From Streptomonospora litoralis (lineage in GTDB: Bacteria; Actinomycetota; Actinomycetes; Streptosporangiales; Streptosporangiaceae), in the NCBI RefSeq assembly GCF_004323735.1, contig NZ_CP036456.1:25999-89998 (forward strand): a stretch of DNA of 64,000 nt. Direction: 5' to 3'. Below, piece by piece: positions 16,815-25,346 of this stretch. Numbering within the stretch: the stretch's first letter is position 1; the number at the start of each line of letters is the position of its first letter. The position numbers were made by a program, and so were the translations under genes. Under the pieces are notes generated by a model that searched no databases, was not told the origin of the DNA, and was given only the letters and a program-made list of their open reading frames with translations.

Positions 16815-17681
16815 TCAGGACTCGTCCTCGACGCCGAGCACCACGACCCGGTCGGCGTCGACGAGTTCGGCGCCGGCGTAGATCGACAGGAGCGACAGGG
16901 TGGCGGCGGTGGAGCTGTCGACCATGAACACGTGGCGCAGCGACAAGCCCTCTTCGGACAGGACCGCGGAGTCGATGGTGCCGGGGATGGGCTGGGGCAC
17001 CATCGTCGAGAATGCGAACGCCGACGAGTGGTAGGCCAGGGCCCGCATACCGGTCAGCCGGGGGTTCTTCACGACGATGAACCCGCGGTACTCGCCGAGG
17101 ATTCCCCTGCGCAGGGCTTCGGTCGCGACCTCGCCCTGAAAGTCGGTGAGGGTGACACCGTCGGGGCTGGTGAGGCGGGCGGCGAACCTCGGGGAGACGC
17201 CGAGATAGCGGCCCTCCATGGGGTTCTCGGCCTCGTCGAGGGTCGCGTTGGCGTCGGCGATGATGTTGTCGAAGTTGCTGCCGTCGGGCAGCGCTTCGGT
17301 GTCCAGCGCCATCGAGTTCATGACGTCGGCGAGCTGACCTTCGGCGCCGGACACGACCGCGCGGACCTGGTTGCGGGTGACCTGCCGACCGAAATCGACG
17401 ATGTCGAGGCTGCGCTGGTGCTCGGTGACGCGGGCACCGTCGTAAAGGTGCTCGATGTCGAAGGGGACCTCGGTCTCCTCGACCTCGTCGTAGGTCAGGG
17501 TGCCGCCGCGCGGCTGCACCCGGGCCTCGCGCGGGACCGGAACGGGGATCGTGGTCTCGCCGCCGGTGGTCGGAGCCAGGTCGCCCGAGGGCACCTGGGA
17601 CACGGTCTGCGTCAGCGACAGCTGCGCCGACAACAAGTCGACCGCCAGCGTGCTGATGCTCTGGGAAGTCACGAACGCCAC
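16815..17681 (-). CDS. Major capsid protein
   Basis: 288 residues of HK97-fold type. Helical N-terminus, then GETTIPVPVPREARVQPRGG, DIEHLYDGARVTEHQ and RNQVRAVVSGAE, with a C-terminal strand containing YRGFIVVKNPRL. This resembles the shorter P22 gp5-like coats of actinophages. It follows the scaffold and precedes the connectors. No protease gene is visible, so the separate scaffold probably shapes assembly. Confidence 0.85.
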   Translation of the reverse strand: MAFVTSQSISTLAVDLLSAQLSLTQTVSQVPSGDLAPTTGGETTIPVPVPREARVQPRGGTLTYDEVEETEVPFDIEHLYDGARVTEHQRSLDIVDFGRQVTRNQVRAVVSGAEGQLADVMNSMALDTEALPDGSNFDNIIADANATLDEAENPMEGRYLGVSPRFAARLTSPDGVTLTDFQGEVATEALRRGILGEYRGFIVVKNPRLTGMRALAYHSSAFAFSTMVPQPIPGTIDSAVLSEEGLSLRHVFMVDSSTAATLSLLSIYAGAELVDADRVVVLGVEDES

Positions 17682-17720
17682 AAGGGCTCCTCGGGGTCTC
17701 TTCCCCGGAGCCCGCGGCGC

Positions 17721-18449
17721 CTACTTCTTGGTGCGCCTGCCGGTGTCGGTCACCGCCGCCAGGATGTCCTCGCGCGATCGGCCATCGCCGGCGTCGGCGT
17801 TGGAGGAGCCGCCACGCACAGGGGCGGGCTTCTTCTCCTTGGGCTTAGGTGCCGGGCCCGGGGTCTTCTTGGTCTGATCGAGACCGAAGAGCGCGATGAC
17901 CTCGTCGGCGTCGGCTTCCAGCTCCTCGCGGCTGCTGCCCCGCAGGCGGCCGGCCTGCTCGACGCTGAGCCCTTTGGCCTTGGCGACGTCGGCGACGGTC
18001 CGCTCCCGAGCTGCCTGCTCGTGATCGGCCTTGATGCGGGCGATCTCGTCGGCCAGCTGCTGGAGGCGGTCCTCCTGAGTGGGCTCCTGGCTGGACCCGG
18101 TGTCGCCCTGCTGGCCGCCGCCGGCGGTCTGCTGAGCGGACGGTGTGCGGCTGCTGCCCGTTTCGGGCTCGCTCGACGTGCCTTTAACCGCGGCCTTGTA
18201 CTTCGCCTCCTGCGAGCGGGCGAGATTCCGGTACTTCTCGATCTCCGCGTCGCGCTTGGCGATCTCGGCCTGCCAGTAGGCGTCGCCGCCGTCATCCTGG
18301 TCATCGCCCTGGCTGGGCCCAGACCCGGTTCCGGTGTCCTCGCCAGACCCTGCCTCGCCGGTGCCGGTCTCCTCGGTCGCCGTTTCGGCTCCCTCGGTGG
18401 CCTCGGTCTCGGTGGTCTCGCTCTCGGTCTCAGTTGTCTCGTCAGCCAC
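17721..18449 (-). CDS. Capsid scaffold protein
   Basis: 242 residues from a GTG at 18449 (ADETTETESETTE...). It is extremely acidic, T/E/G-rich at the N-terminus, with a coiled coil at about 60-80 and 130-165 (LQQLADEIARIKADHEQAAR) and a basic, lysine-rich C-terminus that would bind the coat protein. This composition and the position just before the capsid gene define scaffolds. Its start faces the inverted portal gene across a 165-nt divergent intergenic region. Confidence 0.85.
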   Translation of the reverse strand: MADETTETESETTETEATEGAETATEETGTGEAGSGEDTGTGSGPSQGDDQDDGGDAYWQAEIAKRDAEIEKYRNLARSQEAKYKAAVKGTSSEPETGSSRTPSAQQTAGGGQQGDTGSSQEPTQEDRLQQLADEIARIKADHEQAARERTVADVAKAKGLSVEQAGRLRGSSREELEADADEVIALFGLDQTKKTPGPAPKPKEKKPAPVRGGSSNADAGDGRSREDILAAVTDTGRRTKK

Positions 18450-18614
18450 GTGCGTCCCGTTTCGGGTCCGGCGCCCTGCCGTTTCGGAAGGGCGGTGTCT
18501 GCCTGCCGGGTCGAACACCGTTTCGGTGATCAGCCCTCTGACAGGGATGATAGCTGAAAGACATGGATCAACCGCAACCCATACCCTGAACGCATAGATC
18601 ATCTGGGGGCCGCC
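18450..18614 (+). promoter_or_regulatory. Divergent intergenic region between scaffold and inverted portal
   Basis: 165 nt between divergently transcribed head genes. It contains three copies of CCGTTTCGG (near 18458-18466, 18479-18487 and 18519-18527) and a less GC-rich stretch from 18540 to 18605 where promoters for both genes would have to lie. A weak minus-strand candidate is TTGCGG, 19 nt, TATCAT. No clear plus-strand promoter was found. A regulatory role for the repeats is inferred. Confidence 0.4.
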
Positions 18615-19970
18615 ATGGGGATGAGTCCGAGCGAAACCGAGGAAAAGGCGAGCGAACTGTTCGAACTCCGGCAGTCGGAGCGCCGGGATCTTGACCGCAA
18701 GCGCGCCTACCTTCGGGGCGACCCTGAGCTGACGTGGCTGCCAGCCAACACCCCTCGTGAGCTGCAGGCGCTGGCGCGCATGAGCCGGGTCAACCTGTGC
18801 GAACTCGCGGTGAAGGCCACCTCGCAGCAGATGTTCGTGGACGGCTATACCTCCGAGAACAAGGCCGGCGCCAGTCAGGTGTGGCGGCAGTGGCAGTCCA
18901 ACCGGTGGGACCGCAAACAGATCGGCGTCAACCGGGCGATCGGCGGCTACGGCGTCGCCTACGGCATTGCGCTGCCCTCGGACAGCAGCGACACCGCGGT
19001 GATGCGGGCGCTGTCACCTCGGCAGATAACCGTGGCCTATGGGGACGACGACGACTGGCCCGACTATGGGCTGGAGATGCGGCCCGACAAGACGTGGCGC
19101 CTCGTGGACGAGGAGAACGTCTACAAGATGCGGCGCACCACCCGCGGCCGCCGCTCCTCCGACGGCAAACGTTCCATCACCTTCGAGTACGTGGAGGAGA
19201 CGCCGCACGAGCAAGACGTGTGCCCGGTGGTGCGCTACCTCGCCGAGGAGGACCTCGACGACCCCGTGCGCGGCGACGTCGAGGCCGTCATGCCGCTGCA
19301 GGACCAGATCAATCTGATCACCTTCCACCTTCTGGTGGCCGAGCACTACGGCGCCCACGGCCGCAAGATCTTCATCGGCCAGATGGTCGAGCAGCTGGAG
19401 GAGCAGCTGCGCGCCTCCGCGTCCTCCAGCCTGACGGTGCGCGCGAAGCCCAGCGACTTCGACGTCAAAGAGGTGTCCCAGGTCCAGCTGGACGGGTTCA
19501 TCGACTCTCGGGAGTCGGCGGTGCGTTACATGTCGGCGCTCTCCCAGACCCCCACCCACGAACTGCTGGGCAACCTCGCCAACATCAGCGCGGAGGCGCT
19601 GGTGGAGTCCAAGGAGTCCAACGCCCGCAAGGTTCGTGAACGCCAGATCATCGTGGGCGAGGGGCACGAGCAGCTGCTGGGTCAGGCCGGCCGCCTCGTG
19701 GGTGTCGAGGTCGACCCGGGGGCGCGGGTGCGGTGGAAGCCGACCCTGGACCAGCGCGCGATGCGGTTCGTGGAACTGCTGGGCACCATCGCCGGAAAGC
19801 TCGGAGTGCCCAAGAAGGCGCTATGGCACGAGCTGCCGTTCAGCGACGACACCATCAAGGAGTGGGAGGAGATGGCCGAGGAGCAGGCCGCGGCCGCGCC
19901 GCCCCCGCCGCAGCGCGAGCAGCAGGACCAGCCCGAGGGCGACCAGCGCAACAACCTGGCAGCGGTCTGA
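18615..19970 (+). CDS. Portal protein (on the opposite strand to other head genes)
   Basis: 451 residues of the SPP1 gp6-like portal family: LRQSERRDLDRKRAYLRGDP, ELAVKATSQQMFVDGY, WQSNRWDRKQIGVNRAIGGY, then PVVRYLAEEDLDDPVRGDVE and an acidic, glutamine-rich C-terminus. Portals form the dodecameric DNA gate and bind the terminase. Unusually it is on the plus strand while terminase, scaffold, capsid and tail genes are all on the minus strand. Its stop is 2 nt from the convergent stop of the next gene. It needs its own promoter or read-through from the opposite side. ATG at 18615 or 18621. Confidence 0.9.
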   Translation: MGMSPSETEEKASELFELRQSERRDLDRKRAYLRGDPELTWLPANTPRELQALARMSRVNLCELAVKATSQQMFVDGYTSENKAGASQVWRQWQSNRWDRKQIGVNRAIGGYGVAYGIALPSDSSDTAVMRALSPRQITVAYGDDDDWPDYGLEMRPDKTWRLVDEENVYKMRRTTRGRRSSDGKRSITFEYVEETPHEQDVCPVVRYLAEEDLDDPVRGDVEAVMPLQDQINLITFHLLVAEHYGAHGRKIFIGQMVEQLEEQLRASASSSLTVRAKPSDFDVKEVSQVQLDGFIDSRESAVRYMSALSQTPTHELLGNLANISAEALVESKESNARKVRERQIIVGEGHEQLLGQAGRLVGVEVDPGARVRWKPTLDQRAMRFVELLGTIAGKLGVPKKALWHELPFSDDTIKEWEEMAEEQAAAAPPPPQREQQDQPEGDQRNNLAAV

Positions 19971-19972
19971 CC

Positions 19973-20692
19973 TCAACCGGGATGGACCTTGGCGGCGATA
20001 CTCCGCCGCATCCTTCGGAGCCACCCCTCCTTTTCCGGCACGGCCGGCGCATCCGGTCGGCCGGGCCGCTGCCACGCTCTGAGACTCGACCGGTCAAGGT
20101 ACGGCGGTTCCTTATCGACAGGGGGCGGGCTGTCGTGCAGCACGGATTCGACGGTTTCCCGAACATGTTCGAGCCATTGAGTGACGTCGGCGCGAACGCG
20201 CGCGAGCATATCCGGTTCGGCGTCTACCTCGTCGCCGAACTCGTCCTCGGTAGTCGGCATCGGCATCCGCGAGTACCTGTCGAGAAGGTCCTCAAGCAGT
20301 TGAAGCCGCCGACGGATCTCCGGCGTGAGGACGCGGGGCATCACGACTTCGCGGATGTGGCGGCGCTCGGCGTTGGCTTGGTCGCCTCGACCGGTCGCTA
20401 ACTGGCGGTGCTTGGTGCGGAGTTCGGGGATGCCCTCCTTGACGGACCTCAGGGAGGCCAGCAGATCCACCAGAGCATCGGCCTCGCGCTGGCTGCGTGA
20501 GGTTGCCGCCTGCGCCGTCCGCTCTGCCTCCGCCTTCTCGCGCTCAGCTTTCAGCATCCAGCGTGTCTGCCAAAAGGTCGCGGCCCAGCTGATGGCTCCG
20601 CCTATGACACCGCCGCCGAGGCCACCGCCGAGCGCGCTGAGGAAGAGGTCGGAGTCCTTGAGGGCGATGAGCCAGTCTGTGAAGGGGGACAT
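19973..20692 (-). CDS. Membrane-anchored coiled-coil protein, function unknown
   Basis: 239 residues. Residues about 17-42 form one glycine-rich membrane segment (ALGGGLGGGVIGGAISWAAT). A long charged coiled coil (about 48-130) follows and then a basic C-terminus. It is inserted between terminase and the inverted portal, a place where no conserved head gene is expected, so it may be an acquired cargo gene. Superinfection exclusion is one possibility, but nothing in the sequence proves it. Confidence 0.6.
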   Translation of the reverse strand: MSPFTDWLIALKDSDLFLSALGGGLGGGVIGGAISWAATFWQTRWMLKAEREKAEAERTAQAATSRSQREADALVDLLASLRSVKEGIPELRTKHRQLATGRGDQANAERRHIREVVMPRVLTPEIRRRLQLLEDLLDRYSRMPMPTTEDEFGDEVDAEPDMLARVRADVTQWLEHVRETVESVLHDSPPPVDKEPPYLDRSSLRAWQRPGRPDAPAVPEKEGWLRRMRRSIAAKVHPG

Positions 20693-20732
20693 GGCGCCAT
20701 TCTGGCGGCTCAGGGCTGTGCTCGCTCGCGTT

Positions 20733-22283
20733 TCACATCCACGATCCGCCGACGGCGGTGACCTGGCCGCGGCCCACGGTCTCCTCCATACCGATGGTGA
20801 CGGCGTCGATCACGTCGTCGTTGACGACCTTCGGGTAGGCCAAAGCTTGGTCCTCGAACTCGGGGAGGATCCGTTCGAACGCGACTTCGGACACCTGGCA
20901 GGCCTGCAGCAGGTTCGCGAACCGCACCTCTTTGGGGGCGGAGGTGTGGGTGGTGCGGATCGGCACCGGCATGTCGTGCAGCGCCACCTCGTGCAGGTCG
21001 CCGCCCTGGTTGGTCTCGATCACTATCTCGCTGACGTAGGGGTGGGACTCCAGCAGCGCGAGGACGTAGGCGCGCATGGGCTCGCCATGGGGGATTTTGC
21101 GGCCGGTCGCGAAGTGCACCAGGCACTGGCCGCGCTTGTGCTGGTCGGTGCCGCTGGTGCGCGAGACCACGGCGAATCCGGTGTAGTCGGAGGAGTCCTT
21201 GGAGGTGACCGCGGGGTCGATCGTCATGATCGTGCGCAGCCGGGTCAGGCCCGGCTCGACGTGGATGTCCTCCTCGCGCCACCAGGTGCCGTCGATCGGG
21301 CGGGGCTGGTTCTCGTAGTTCTTCCGGTAGGACACGGTGTGCCGGATGGAGGTGAGGTAGTCCAGCGGCCACTTGTCCGGCCAGATGCTGCGTTCCCCGC
21401 CGTCCGGGGTGGCCACGATCGGCGCGTAGTAGTGCACCCGGAACCGTTCCGAGTCGATCCATTCGGGGGTGTCGTCGGTGCTGGTGACCGTTTTGACGAG
21501 CTGGTGCACGATGCTGCCGGCCATCACCACCGTGCCCACCAGCGCCACGTGCGCGCGTTCGTTCATCGGCAGCACGGTGTCGGTCAGGGTGGTCAGCCGC
21601 TTGTCCATCTGGTACGGCGAGTAGTTGGCTTCGTCGGGTTCCACGTCGTCCAGCACGATCAACGACGGGCGCCGGTTGAGGGGGTCGACGAGGCCGAGGA
21701 TGTTGGAGTCCAGCCCGCCGGCGGTGAAGGAGAATCCGGAGGCGGTGTGCAGCATCATGCGGGAGTCGGAGACGGTGCCGCCGCCGCGGCGGCGCGCGGG
21801 CCGGCACAGGGCCGGGTAGTCCTCCTGCAGCAGCGGGTTCGCGTCGAGTTGCTGGCGGAACCCGAGCACGTGTTTCTCCGCCTGGGCTCCTGACGAGGAG
21901 AACGCGGCGATGAACTGTAGGTGGCCGTGGGCGGCGGCCCAGATCGGCAGGATCTTGAACACCCACGAGGATTTCCCGCTTTCGCGTGGGGCGACGAAGG
22001 CGTGGCGCTCCTGGCGGGGGCCCGGTTTGCGTAGCCACCGGCGGCCGTGGCGCGAGAGGGCCAGGTGCAGGTCGGCGAGGGTGATGCGCCCGTCGGGGCC
22101 GCGCAGCAGGTCGCCGCAGTACAGGATCGCGAACAGCAGGGGATCCAGCCGGGTCAACAGGCGGCGGCCTTCCGGGTCGGCGAGCATCCGCTCGTCCGGC
22201 ACCGCGGATAGGACGTAATCGTGCAGGTCGAAAACGCCGGCGTGCTGCCCCGCCAGGTACGGGTCGCCCTTACGGGTGCGCAT
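20733..22283 (-). CDS. terL: Terminase large subunit
   Basis: 516 residues from the ATG at 22283 (MRTRKGDPYLAG). The ATPase domain has a Walker A-like APRESGKSSW and a Walker B LIVLDDVEPDE; the nuclease domain begins with MTIDPAVTSKDSSDYTG, followed by EIVIETNQGG and a late DVIDAVTIG acidic site. It powers DNA packaging through the portal and cuts the concatemer. It overlaps the small-subunit gene by 14 nt. The longer open frame upstream of 22283 reads like a shifted copy of the small-subunit gene and is not used. Confidence 0.92.
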   Translation of the reverse strand: MRTRKGDPYLAGQHAGVFDLHDYVLSAVPDERMLADPEGRRLLTRLDPLLFAILYCGDLLRGPDGRITLADLHLALSRHGRRWLRKPGPRQERHAFVAPRESGKSSWVFKILPIWAAAHGHLQFIAAFSSSGAQAEKHVLGFRQQLDANPLLQEDYPALCRPARRRGGGTVSDSRMMLHTASGFSFTAGGLDSNILGLVDPLNRRPSLIVLDDVEPDEANYSPYQMDKRLTTLTDTVLPMNERAHVALVGTVVMAGSIVHQLVKTVTSTDDTPEWIDSERFRVHYYAPIVATPDGGERSIWPDKWPLDYLTSIRHTVSYRKNYENQPRPIDGTWWREEDIHVEPGLTRLRTIMTIDPAVTSKDSSDYTGFAVVSRTSGTDQHKRGQCLVHFATGRKIPHGEPMRAYVLALLESHPYVSEIVIETNQGGDLHEVALHDMPVPIRTTHTSAPKEVRFANLLQACQVSEVAFERILPEFEDQALAYPKVVNDDVIDAVTIGMEETVGRGQVTAVGGSWM

Positions 22284-22884
22284 GCCCGCCGCCGGCGCCG
22301 TCGTCCTCACTGTCCCCGTCCTCGTCTTCGTCGTCCAGGGCGGCGGTGAGCTGCTGCTCCTCGCGGTCCTGGTTCCGCTTCGCTTCGGCGAGGATCTCGC
22401 CCAGCGCGGAGGCGGCGCCGTCGCCGCCGGTGAGGGTGGCCTCCACCTGGATCTCCTCACCGGGTCCCAGCAGGTGGCGGCGCTGGCGCATCACCACGTC
22501 CATCATCCGGATCATGTCGGACACCGACAGCTCGCTCGGGGACATGGAGGTGAGCCGCTGCGCGATCTTGCCGATGCCCGCGGAGAGGACCTTCGCGTCG
22601 GCTTCGGCCGCTTTGCGGCGCTCTTCCAGCCACATGGCCTGGTGCAGCCGGTCGCGGTGGCGGTCGAACGCTTCGGCGCGTTCGGTCCACCGGAACTGGG
22701 CGGCGACACGGCGCAGGTAGTCGGCGCTGTTGTCGGTGCGTTCCGCGGTCTCGCGGATGGACCGGGTGCGGCCCAGGTCCCGGTAGATCGCGAACTGGCC
22801 GAACCGTTTGGGGGTCTCCTGCGGTTGGCGCTCCCAGACGTCGGTGCCGGGGTCCAGCTCGATCGGGTCGCCGTGGGTGCTCAC
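22270..22884 (-). CDS. terS: Terminase small subunit
   Basis: 204 residues. An N-terminal helix-turn-helix-like part (YRDLGRTRSIRETAERTDNS, YLRRVAAQFRW) is followed by helical oligomerisation segments and an acidic tail (DDEDEDGDSEDD). It recognises the packaging site and regulates the large subunit. It is coupled by ATGA to the ParB-like gene and overlaps terL. Confidence 0.75.
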   Translation of the reverse strand: MSTHGDPIELDPGTDVWERQPQETPKRFGQFAIYRDLGRTRSIRETAERTDNSADYLRRVAAQFRWTERAEAFDRHRDRLHQAMWLEERRKAAEADAKVLSAGIGKIAQRLTSMSPSELSVSDMIRMMDVVMRQRRHLLGPGEEIQVEATLTGGDGAASALGEILAEAKRNQDREEQQLTAALDDEDEDGDSEDDGAGGGHAHP

Positions 22885-23801
22885 CCCGCCCCCCGCTCAA
22901 GGTAGGTCTCCGCCAAGCGGGTCAGCAGCTCCCACGGGCGGGTGTCGTCGACGTCGCCGGCCTTGGCGGCTTTGCGCAGCGCCCGGGTCAGCGTCGCGGC
23001 GTGCTCAGCGGGCAGGGTGCGGGTGCCGAAAACGGTCTCCCACCCGACGGGTTTCTTGTGGCGGGCCGCTCCGTCGTCGTCGAGATAGCCGGCCTGCAGG
23101 TCGGTGAGGTGGTTCTCGAACACGTCGAGGATCAGACCGAAGGCGGTGGCGACGTTGCCGACGTTGTGCGCCGCGTGGGCCGACGCCAGCGCGTCGAGGG
23201 TGGGTTCGTAGTCGGCCCGGGAGGTGAGCCAGGTTTCGTCGGCGCCGGTGCGCGCGTCCTCCAAAGCTCGGCGGGCGCGGTCCAGCTCGTGGGGCAGGAA
23301 CACGACCTGCACGTTCTGGAAGTCGAGGTTCGCCTCGGACAGCCCTTCGAGGGTGACGTCGTCGAGCAGCGCCAACTCCTTGTCGTCGAGGCCGGCGTAG
23401 GTCCGCCAGTCGACCTCGTCGATCTGTTCGTACAGCTGTTTGAGGGTGGCGGGGTCGTCCTCACCGGCGATGGCGTTGTGGGACAGCTGCAGCGCGATGA
23501 GCTGCGACTGAGACAGCGGCTGGTCGATCAGCATGCAGTCGATCTCGGCCAGGCCGGCATCGGCCGCGGCGTCGCAGCGGTGGTTGCCGGACAGGATCAG
23601 CTCCGCGCCCTCGGCGTACTCGCCGCCGCCGTAGATCAGCGGCACCGAGGTGAGCGCCCCGTCGCGGCGCAGGTTAGCGACCAGGCGCTGGTACTCCTCC
23701 TGCCTCATGTACCGGGCGTTGGTGCTCAGGCGGGTCAGCGCCGCCGGGGTTCGCCGCACCAGGCGCGGCGCCAGCCCGGTGGGCAGGTCGGTGTGGGTCA
23801 T
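22881..23801 (-). CDS. ParB/sulfiredoxin-fold nuclease-like protein
   Basis: 306 residues. The N-terminal part (LSTNARYMRQEEYQRLVANL, ELILSGNHRCDAAADAG) has the ParB-like fold with the GNHR signature. The C-terminus is helical and unfamiliar. In actinophages such proteins often precede terminase and accompany DNA-modification enzymes. Its ATG overlaps the stop of the methylase/Mom-like gene (ATGA). It is not a partition protein in the usual sense, because no ParA is nearby and it lacks the ParB helix-turn-helix domain. Confidence 0.75.
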   Translation of the reverse strand: MTHTDLPTGLAPRLVRRTPAALTRLSTNARYMRQEEYQRLVANLRRDGALTSVPLIYGGGEYAEGAELILSGNHRCDAAADAGLAEIDCMLIDQPLSQSQLIALQLSHNAIAGEDDPATLKQLYEQIDEVDWRTYAGLDDKELALLDDVTLEGLSEANLDFQNVQVVFLPHELDRARRALEDARTGADETWLTSRADYEPTLDALASAHAAHNVGNVATAFGLILDVFENHLTDLQAGYLDDDGAARHKKPVGWETVFGTRTLPAEHAATLTRALRKAAKAGDVDDTRPWELLTRLAETYLERGAG

Positions 23802-25141
23802 CGAGTCACCGCCTTGGTGTGCTGAGCGTGCTTGGCCTCCCACATCTCCAGCGCTTCGGCCAGGGTCCAGGAGCCCAGCGGGCCGCCGTAGTCGAGCTGC
23901 CAGGTGTGATCGGACACCTCGCACGGCTTACGGGAGCGCAGTTTGATGCCGGGGATGCCGCGGCCGTACTTGCCGCTGGTGGGGTTGTCGGTGAACGCGG
24001 TGGTGGCCCAGGAGGTGAGGCGTTTGGACAGGGACCGCTGCAGCAGAGCCTGCGCCTCGGAGCTGGTGGCGGCCATGACGATCAGCTTCGACAGCCGCTT
24101 GTACTTCGACCAGCCGATGGGGAAGTCCGACATGAGGTAGGCGCAGTCGGGATCGAACTTCGGCGGGAGGTACCCGAACGCGCCGATCAACCGGCCGGCC
24201 GCGGCGACGCCGACGGCCAGGTGCGGCATGCCGGGCGCGATCCGCCGATCCAGGCACATGCTGCGAAGACCGGCGAACTGGGCCGCCGACAACGGATGCA
24301 GCGTCAGCGGCCCCTCCACCTCCTCGTCGGCGCCGATCTTCGGCATCTTGATCGGTTCGGTCTTCTGCCGCGGCCCGGCCCACCGGGCGGCGCCGGGGCG
24401 GGCGTAGACCTCGATCGGCACCGCCCGCGGCGACAGCTGGACGTAACCCACCCGGTAGGGCTCCAGGTCAGGGTCGCGGTAGTGCAGCCCGAGCAGCCAG
24501 TGCGGCCGGTCGGTCATCCGCTGGATGATCTCGCTCTTGCCCGCCTCGTCCAACTCCGTGAACTCCGGCTCCGGCCAGTCGAAATGCTGTTCGATGCCTT
24601 TGAACATCTGCTTGTAGCCGGCGGCCCAGAAAGGCGGGAAGCTCGCGAAGGGGGCGTCGTCGGGGACGGCGTCGAGGTAGGTGCGGACGTCGCCCGCGTA
24701 GAAGCTGGAGGTCCGCAGCGTCAACGCGTGGAGCTTGGCGACGGTGGCGGCGTGCATGCGGTCCCACTGGTCGCGGTAGGCCTGCACCATCCGCCGGTGG
24801 TACGGGGTGTCGCGCCCCACGAACTCCAGGAACCGGGTACCGAGCATCAACGTGGCGAGGGTGCCGGCGCCGTGGTCGAGGGAGGGCTCCAGCCACCCCA
24901 GAGCCTCGCGGGAGTCCTCCTTGAGGGTGAAGGGCACGCGTTGGCCGGAGAGGTACCAGCCCAGCGCACACGAGTAGGGGTTGACGTCGTTGGAGTGCAC
25001 CGGCCGGGTGAGGTCGGCCAGGGTGCGTTCGATCGTCATGTTGCCGCTGCAGCCGACATAGACGGGCTGGTCGGTGGGCCAGGCGCGGGCGTGCTCGTGC
25101 ACGATCTGTCTCAAGGGCTGCGGAATGGTCCCCTGGAACAC
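23798..25141 (-). CDS. Adenine-methylase-like and Mom-like DNA modification fusion
   Basis: 447 residues from a GTG at 25141 with GGGAGGG 5 nt upstream; longer starts would run into the tRNA. Part one (1-200) has VYVGCSGNMTIERTL, HSNDVNPYSCALGWYLSGQ and SFPPFWAAGY, as in the putative antirestriction adenine methyltransferase family (motif I and a PPF motif IV). Part two (about 290-430) has LMSDFPIGWSKYKRLSKLI, WATTAFTDNPTSGKYGRG and WQLDYGG, resembling Mom of phage Mu, a GNAT-like enzyme that modifies adenine to escape restriction. The likely role is protecting phage DNA; chemistry is inferred. Confidence 0.65.
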   Translation of the reverse strand: MFQGTIPQPLRQIVHEHARAWPTDQPVYVGCSGNMTIERTLADLTRPVHSNDVNPYSCALGWYLSGQRVPFTLKEDSREALGWLEPSLDHGAGTLATLMLGTRFLEFVGRDTPYHRRMVQAYRDQWDRMHAATVAKLHALTLRTSSFYAGDVRTYLDAVPDDAPFASFPPFWAAGYKQMFKGIEQHFDWPEPEFTELDEAGKSEIIQRMTDRPHWLLGLHYRDPDLEPYRVGYVQLSPRAVPIEVYARPGAARWAGPRQKTEPIKMPKIGADEEVEGPLTLHPLSAAQFAGLRSMCLDRRIAPGMPHLAVGVAAAGRLIGAFGYLPPKFDPDCAYLMSDFPIGWSKYKRLSKLIVMAATSSEAQALLQRSLSKRLTSWATTAFTDNPTSGKYGRGIPGIKLRSRKPCEVSDHTWQLDYGGPLGSWTLAEALEMWEAKHAQHTKAVTR

Positions 25142-25158
25142 CGGCGCCCTCCCGTGGT

Positions 25159-25232
25159 TGGAGCGCTGGCCAGGAGTCGAACCTGGTCCTCCCACCAGGG
25201 TGGTGGGTGTGCGGCCGTTGCACCTCCAGCGC
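25159..25232 (-). tRNA. tRNA-Gly(CCC)-like, atypical anticodon loop
   Basis: 74 nt including an encoded 3' CCA (25161-25159). All four stems pair: acceptor GCGCTGG/CCAGCGC, D stem GTGC/GCAC with a GG-containing loop, anticodon stem CCCAC/GTGGG, T stem CCAGG/CCTGG with loop TTCGACT. Discriminator U73 and anticodon CCC fit glycine. The anticodon loop reads CACCCTG, so the nearly universal U33 is A, and the variable loop has 4 nt. It could be a working phage tRNA or a decaying one. It lies just ahead of the methylase/Mom-like gene. Confidence 0.75.
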
Positions 25233-25301
25233 GGGTATCCGCCCCTGATCATAACCGGAACGTATGGAACGGTTCCGAACGATGTCGTTCACGCATGGTA
25301 G

Positions 25302-25342
25302 GGCCCGCACCCGTCCCCCGGGTGAACGGGCGGGTGCGGGCC
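25302..25342 (-). terminator. GC-rich hairpin after the DUF488-like gene
   Basis: Perfect 12-bp stem (GGCCCGCACCCG pairing with CGGGTGCGGGCC) with a 17-nt loop, 5 nt after the stop of the gene to the right. No U-tract follows. It separates the accessory region from the tRNA and late genes. Confidence 0.5.
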
Positions 25343-25346
25343 GTGT

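Noticed and set aside
22284..22460. N-terminal extension of terminase large subunit
   Set aside because: The extra 59 codons are the out-of-frame image of the small-subunit gene; the ATG at 22283 gives a normal terminase start.
25142..25252. N-terminal extension of the methylase-Mom gene
   Set aside because: It would translate the tRNA sequence; the GTG at 25141 has a strong binding site.
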